From CAIQJJ01 sp964606085 (GTDB lineage Bacteria > Chloroflexota > Anaerolineae > Anaerolineales > UBA4823): a stretch of 64,000 nucleotides of DNA. Where the stretch lies: assembly GCA_964606085.1 (NCBI GenBank), contig CAZSFD010000013.1, forward strand, positions 1-64,000, given 5' to 3'. The translations under genes were made by a program, and so were the position numbers. Shown in pieces: positions 60,488 to 64,000 of the stretch. The notes below the pieces were generated by a model that was not told the origin of the DNA, searched no databases, and saw only the letters and a program-made list of their open reading frames with translations. The first letter of the stretch is position 1, and every line of letters begins with the position of its first letter.

Positions 60488-61213
60488 TCAGCTACACATC
60501 ACGCCTTCGTCATAACTCATGGCAATGGTCTGACCGGGCTGCACAACCAGGAAATCGTCTTCCCACTCGCCCCACAGCAGGCGGCGGATCAAGGTTAGAT
60601 CGCCGGCCAGGCGCTCGAAGGCCCAGCCGCGGCGTGCCGCTTCCGCTTGCGCCTTGGCGGCCACGGCTGCGCCATCGCCTACGCCCATGTCAATGAAGGC
60701 GGCGCGCTGGTAGTGCTGCTGCCAGGCCCCCATCACTTCCATGAGGTAGGCGGCGTTGTCCTCGCCATATTTCTGCACGTATGCTTCGTAAGTTCCCTGG
60801 ATGTCATTTTCCATCCCGGCGCCAATCGAAAGCGTGGTGGCCGAACCTTCGCCGCGCTCGATGTAATCTTGCACATACCAATATGTGCCGGGCTTGTTCT
60901 CGAACTGCTCGGCATAGCGCGCCCGGCTGCCCAAGAAGAGCGTGATGCAATCGTGGGCGCGGGGGATGACCAGGGGGATGCCCGCTGCGCTCAACCCGGC
61001 AGTGGCCTTGCCGCACAGCCCGTAGGCCAGCACGATGGCATCGTAGCCATCGGCTGCCGCTTCGATGCGGGTTTGCAGCAGGGCGCGTAACTGGTCGGGT
61101 TCGCTGTGCAGGCCAAAACGCAACAGTTCCACATCTACGATGTGGGGAGATTGGGCCGCACACCAGTACACAGGGCGGGCCAGGGCGTCACAGGTGATGG
61201 CTTTTAGTTTCAT
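60488..61213 (-). CDS. DUF1638 family protein
   Basis: 241 residues. The core YDAIVLAYGLCGKATAGL and 'VIPRAHDCITLFLGSRARY' matches DUF1638 (Cys and HDC in the middle), and the end 'FLVVQPGQTIAMSYDEGVM' is typical. DUF1638 genes often lie near corrinoid methyltransferase genes in anaerobes; none is visible here. It is coupled by ATGA to the small zinc-ribbon gene. Function unknown. Confidence 0.82.
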   Translation of the reverse strand: MKLKAITCDALARPVYWCAAQSPHIVDVELLRFGLHSEPDQLRALLQTRIEAAADGYDAIVLAYGLCGKATAGLSAAGIPLVIPRAHDCITLFLGSRARYAEQFENKPGTYWYVQDYIERGEGSATTLSIGAGMENDIQGTYEAYVQKYGEDNAAYLMEVMGAWQQHYQRAAFIDMGVGDGAAVAAKAQAEAARRGWAFERLAGDLTLIRRLLWGEWEDDFLVVQPGQTIAMSYDEGVMCS

Positions 61214-61431
61214 AAGGTTCTTAACTCATCCAGCGTCAGCCGCCGGCGAATCCAGCGATATTTCTTGCGCAAATCCATGTACATTTCGGCCACTTCTTCT
61301 TTCGTGCCGTGATAGGAGCATTTGACGCAGTAGTATTCGGCGCGATCGGGGGCTTTGAAGAGCGTTACATCGGTCTCGCGGGCGAAGCAGACCGGGCAGC
61401 GCAGCACTTTGCGGAGTTGGGGTTCAGACAT
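61210..61431 (-). CDS. Small zinc-ribbon protein
   Basis: 73 residues with CPVC (Cys12, Cys15) and CVKC (Cys35, Cys38), a compact zinc ribbon, and a basic helical tail (MDLRKKYRWIRRRLTLDEL). It could be a nucleic-acid or protein-binding adaptor. It lies between the NodB-like gene (11 bases away) and the DUF1638 gene (overlap), so it is likely one operon. Confidence 0.8.
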   Translation of the reverse strand: MSEPQLRKVLRCPVCFARETDVTLFKAPDRAEYYCVKCSYHGTKEEVAEMYMDLRKKYRWIRRRLTLDELRTL

Positions 61432-61442
61432 GGCGAAAATCC

Positions 61443-63188
61443 TTAGTCGGTTGGGGAAAGTACCAGGCGGGTTTTGATTTCCTGCCCGGCGGTCAGCGTG
61501 TAATCGAGCGTCAGCGTGTAATAGGGCGAGAAGAGCAGGCCCTCGGTTGCGCAGCCTTCGAGCGATGGCGTGATGGCTTCGAGCGTGACCGCCGATGTGA
61601 TCGGCGGCAGGCTGGCCGAAACCGACTTCGCCGCGGCCTGGCGCAGCGTGCGGCGGCGGTAGGCGTAGGTGAGCGTCTGATCATCTACGGTGAGTGTGGC
61701 CCCGCGCAAATCCTCCGGGTACTCGGTGACGCCGTAGCAGCCTTTGACGTATTCGCGTACGGTCAGCGTGGCATTGGCATCTGAGCAGCGCACCAGCCGC
61801 CGGGTGATTTCGATCACGCCGCTGCCCTGGAAATGGTAACTCGTCTCGATGGCCGCTTCCAGCCGGGAAGCGAATTGCACGTTGGCGGGCGTCAGCGTGA
61901 GGGTGGTGCCCGAGGCATCTCGCTGTACGTTGGCTACTTTCGTCCGGCAGGTGCCCAAATCTACGGTCTCGTCACCGGCAGTGACCAGCAGGGTGGTGCG
62001 TGCGCCATCCAAAAAATGATGCGAGATGCCGCTGCGATAGACCGAGTGGATCACATAGGGATAAGAGCCGTACCACAGGTCCTGGGTATCGCTGCCGGTG
62101 GTGACGGGCGTGTGACCGATGTAGGGGCGCAGATCGCCGATGGCCCCGCCCTGGGTGGCATCAATCAGGCAGCGCATGTCTGGGCCGAGATACCAGAAGT
62201 AATGCTTGCCCGTGCCGTAGAGCATTTCTTTGGCCAGGTACACTTCGGGCTTGCCGATGGGCCAGTTGGCGCGGTACCATTCGGCAAATTCGGCCATGTG
62301 CATATCCACCAGTTTGCCCTGGCCGCGCAGCTCGACGAAGTATTCGAGCAGGTCGCGGTAGAGCTTTTGCGAGACCTCGTTGGGGTCTTGAATGGTGGGG
62401 TGGCCGGCCAGCCAACCCGGCGAGACGAAGACGTTGTAGTAGCTGAAGCCATCGTTGAAATCTTCCTGCATGCGGTACATGTCACACAGGTTGTAGTCGT
62501 AGGGGTGTTCGTAGCCCACGTTGGCCAGGCCGCGCTGGGCGTTGGCCGGGTGGCTGGCGAAGAAATCGTTGCGGCCTTCGTAGGAGAGGGCCGTGTCGCG
62601 GCTCAGGTGCGGCACGCCGATGATGCCCGTCCAGTCGGCTTCGTTTTCAGCGGGGCGCAGGGTGTGGCTTCGCGATGGATACCACGGACCCCAGGGCATC
62701 CCTTCGTTGAAGAGATACCACGAGTTGTTGCAGCCGTGGAAGACCTTCACGCCCTCCTCGAAGCAGCCCGCCACGGCAATTTTGACTGCCGGGCAGATTT
62801 CTTTGAGAATGCGCTGACAGGAAGCATCCAGGTGGTAGGAGGCCACCGAAACGGGGTCGTGGCCGAAGGTGCGCCGGAAGTAATCTACCGCCATCTGGAT
62901 GATGAAGCGCTTTTCGTCTTCCGCGTAGAGCCAGAGAAAATCTTCTGGCCCGCCGATGTGCGCTCGAAATTCGGGGCAGTCGTAGCCCATCGAGAGCGAA
63001 AGGGCGATCTCGTCACCATATTGGGCGTGGAAACGCTGCATATCGGCCACGATGTCGGGCTGCTGCATGGCGGCCACTTCGACCATCAGGGTGACTTTGA
63101 GGCCCAGTTCGTGGGCGTATTCCTGTTGTAACAAGAAAAAGGGGTACATGTTTCCGGGGGAAACGCGGTGCAGGAGATTGAGGTGCAT
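61443..63188 (-). CDS. NodB-like barrel protein of unknown specificity
   Basis: 581 residues, no signal peptide. The N-terminal half (VTLMVEVAAMQQPDIVADMQ, 'EIALSLSMGYDCPEFRAHIG', 'VASYHLDASCQRILKEICP') reads as a seven-stranded glycoside hydrolase/deacetylase barrel with His and Asp positions, but the usual HxxEH or TFDD motif is not clear. The C-terminal half (about 400-581) is all beta, like a carbohydrate-binding or GH supersandwich domain. The start ATG has no ribosome-binding site. It heads the operon with the zinc-ribbon and DUF1638 genes. Confidence 0.6.
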   Translation of the reverse strand: MHLNLLHRVSPGNMYPFFLLQQEYAHELGLKVTLMVEVAAMQQPDIVADMQRFHAQYGDEIALSLSMGYDCPEFRAHIGGPEDFLWLYAEDEKRFIIQMAVDYFRRTFGHDPVSVASYHLDASCQRILKEICPAVKIAVAGCFEEGVKVFHGCNNSWYLFNEGMPWGPWYPSRSHTLRPAENEADWTGIIGVPHLSRDTALSYEGRNDFFASHPANAQRGLANVGYEHPYDYNLCDMYRMQEDFNDGFSYYNVFVSPGWLAGHPTIQDPNEVSQKLYRDLLEYFVELRGQGKLVDMHMAEFAEWYRANWPIGKPEVYLAKEMLYGTGKHYFWYLGPDMRCLIDATQGGAIGDLRPYIGHTPVTTGSDTQDLWYGSYPYVIHSVYRSGISHHFLDGARTTLLVTAGDETVDLGTCRTKVANVQRDASGTTLTLTPANVQFASRLEAAIETSYHFQGSGVIEITRRLVRCSDANATLTVREYVKGCYGVTEYPEDLRGATLTVDDQTLTYAYRRRTLRQAAAKSVSASLPPITSAVTLEAITPSLEGCATEGLLFSPYYTLTLDYTLTAGQEIKTRLVLSPTD

Positions 63189-63282
63189 AAGTTGGGGTGC
63201 TTTCTGGGGGGTTGCGATTGCAGAATGGGCGAATTATAATCGTGGAACTGTTTGCCGGGAATTTTCTCAGTGGAGTGGAAAC

Positions 63283-63756
63283 GTGGAAAAGACAATTGTG
63301 TTGAAGGCCCAGGATGACCTTGTTCAAAAATTGCCTTTCAAACCCTATCGCAGCACGGCTGAACGTTTGGTGCGGCGTTTTGAGCCGGATCATGGCGGGT
63401 CTTTGAGCATGGAAGTGAAAACCCCCTGGGGTGAACTGTTGAAGGTGGAAGCGGGGGATTACCTGGTCAGCGAAATCAACGCTCCCGATGACACCTGGCC
63501 GGTGGAAGAGGAGATTTTCGCGCAGAGTTATCGCATGACATCGCCGGGGCGTTGCGTCAAAAGTGCGCTGACCTATCTCGTGCCGCTGGCCCTGGCCGTG
63601 CGCGGCGATGAGGACCAAATGGTGACGGTGCACACGCTTGAAGGGCCTGTCACCGTGCGGGCCGGTGATTTTTACCTGGCCAGGGGGGTGCAGGGGGAAA
63701 TCTGGCCGATCCCCAACGAGAAGATCGGCACGATGCTCGTGCCGTTGGAAGGCTGA
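63283..63756 (+). CDS. Small protein with internal duplication
   Basis: 157 residues from a GTG at 63283 with GGAG seven bases upstream; an upstream extension is unlikely because it would run into the divergent gene. Two similar halves occur: 'VEAGDYLVSE...TWPVEEEIFAQSY' and 'VRAGDFYLARG...EIWPIPNEKIG'. This resembles a small beta domain repeated twice. Function unknown. Divergent from the NodB-like gene, with a TATAAT-like region between them. Confidence 0.65.
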   Translation: MEKTIVLKAQDDLVQKLPFKPYRSTAERLVRRFEPDHGGSLSMEVKTPWGELLKVEAGDYLVSEINAPDDTWPVEEEIFAQSYRMTSPGRCVKSALTYLVPLALAVRGDEDQMVTVHTLEGPVTVRAGDFYLARGVQGEIWPIPNEKIGTMLVPLEG

Positions 63757-63757
63757 C

Positions 63758-63789
63758 AAAAACGCTCTGGCGAAGACCAGAGCGTTTTT
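63758..63789. terminator. Bidirectional intrinsic terminator
   Basis: Thirteen-bp stem AAAAACGCTCTGG/CCAGAGCGTTTTT with loop CGAAGA, between convergent genes. Confidence 0.9.
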
Positions 63790-63795
63790 GTTGAA

Positions 63796-64000
63796 TTAAG
63801 GTGTGCCTGGTTTGGCCCGTTTGCGGGCGGGCGTTTCTTCTTCGGCGTCTTCGGCTTTGAGCAGGCCGAACCCGGCGGGGTCGGGCAGGTTGAGCGGGCG
63901 GGTGAACTGGTTGGAATTGATGTGTTCGAGTTGAATGCCGCGGTCGCGCGCTTTTTCGACCATGTTATGCACCATGCGCCCGGTCAGGTCATTGGGCGCT
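63796..64000 (-). CDS. C-terminal part of an unknown protein (cut by window edge)
   Basis: An open frame enters from the right edge and stops at TAA 63798-63796. The last residues include MVHNMVEKARDRGIQLEHIN, 'SNQFTRPLNLPDPAGFGLL' and an acidic then basic tail (EDAEEETPARKRAKPGTP). Too little is present to identify it; the start lies outside the window. Confidence 0.6.
   Translation of the reverse strand, partial: APNDLTGRMVHNMVEKARDRGIQLEHINSNQFTRPLNLPDPAGFGLLKAEDAEEETPARKRAKPGTP

Overview
The window looks like chromosomal DNA of a Chloroflexota bacterium, most likely class Anaerolineae. This is inferred from secreted proteins with long Pro/Thr linkers (PTPT-type tails), a four-subunit 2-oxoacid:ferredoxin oxidoreductase, membrane-anchored proteins with baseplate-J-like repeats, tandem DarA-like (DUF970) proteins, high GC and Ala-rich coding, and several starts that appear leaderless. 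No rRNA, phage, integrase, transposase or CRISPR array was found. The only RNA gene recognised is a tRNA-Ser(GCT). Most genes are tightly packed, with many ATGA, GTGA or TGATG start/stop overlaps.

Layout: 1-4.4 kb has a truncated secreted protein, tRNA-Ser, and a coupled pair of TolB-like propeller and M23 peptidase lipoprotein. 4.4-10 kb has a GyrA-C-terminal-like coiled-coil protein, a methyltransferase, an AlaX/DHHA1 editing protein, a TPR protein and a FemAB-like protein. 10-14.7 kb is a polysaccharide operon headed by ridA. 14.9-20.4 kb has recA, a uracil permease with a terminator-rich leader, and dihydroorotase and aspartate transcarbamylase that resemble the eukaryotic CAD protein, separated by a BrnT-like toxin-antitoxin pair. 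20.5-29.4 kb has a triple-GAF sensor kinase, the ferredoxin oxidoreductase operon, and a tdk-hpt-tRNA nucleotidyltransferase block. 29.4-36.4 kb has a zinc-ribbon membrane protein, a class A PBP, a MaoC hydratase, and a PII-like protein coupled to a CPA2 antiporter. 36.5-45.9 kb is a long forward run: a glycosidase, two DarA-like proteins, a kinase with a putative c-di-GMP-binding (MshEN-like) input, a second kinase, a response regulator, a small unknown protein, an orphan CpaF ATPase, a double-HTH regulator and a TPR protein. 45.9-49.8 kb has an acetyltransferase, a lipase-like hydrolase, a DsbA-like protein and KdgK. 49.8-56.8 kb has ruvX with two membrane proteins, a decayed toxin-antitoxin locus, alaS and a zinc-ribbon MscL. 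56.9-64 kb has a Wzz-like protein, a large membrane protein, a DUF1638 / zinc-ribbon / NodB-like operon, a small duplicated protein and a truncated gene.

Intergenic gaps are rich in small dispersed repeats. At least four families recur: a 133-bp element with an internal hairpin (two equal-length copies 43 kb apart), a GTGGCGCAAAC element (three copies, one expanded as a 13-bp tandem array), a TAACCCG...CGGGTTAG element (three copies), and GGTTTCGACAAGCTCAACC units. A large nested palindrome sits beside the decayed toxin-antitoxin locus.

The two stretches most likely to hold undescribed biology are the 38.9-45.9 kb signalling/CpaF cluster, where c-di-AMP- and c-di-GMP-type sensor domains sit side by side, and the PII-like/antiporter pair at 34.9-36.4 kb. 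The CAD-like pyrimidine pair and the DUF1638 operon are also worth testing. All identifications come from reading translations by eye; no database search was run.
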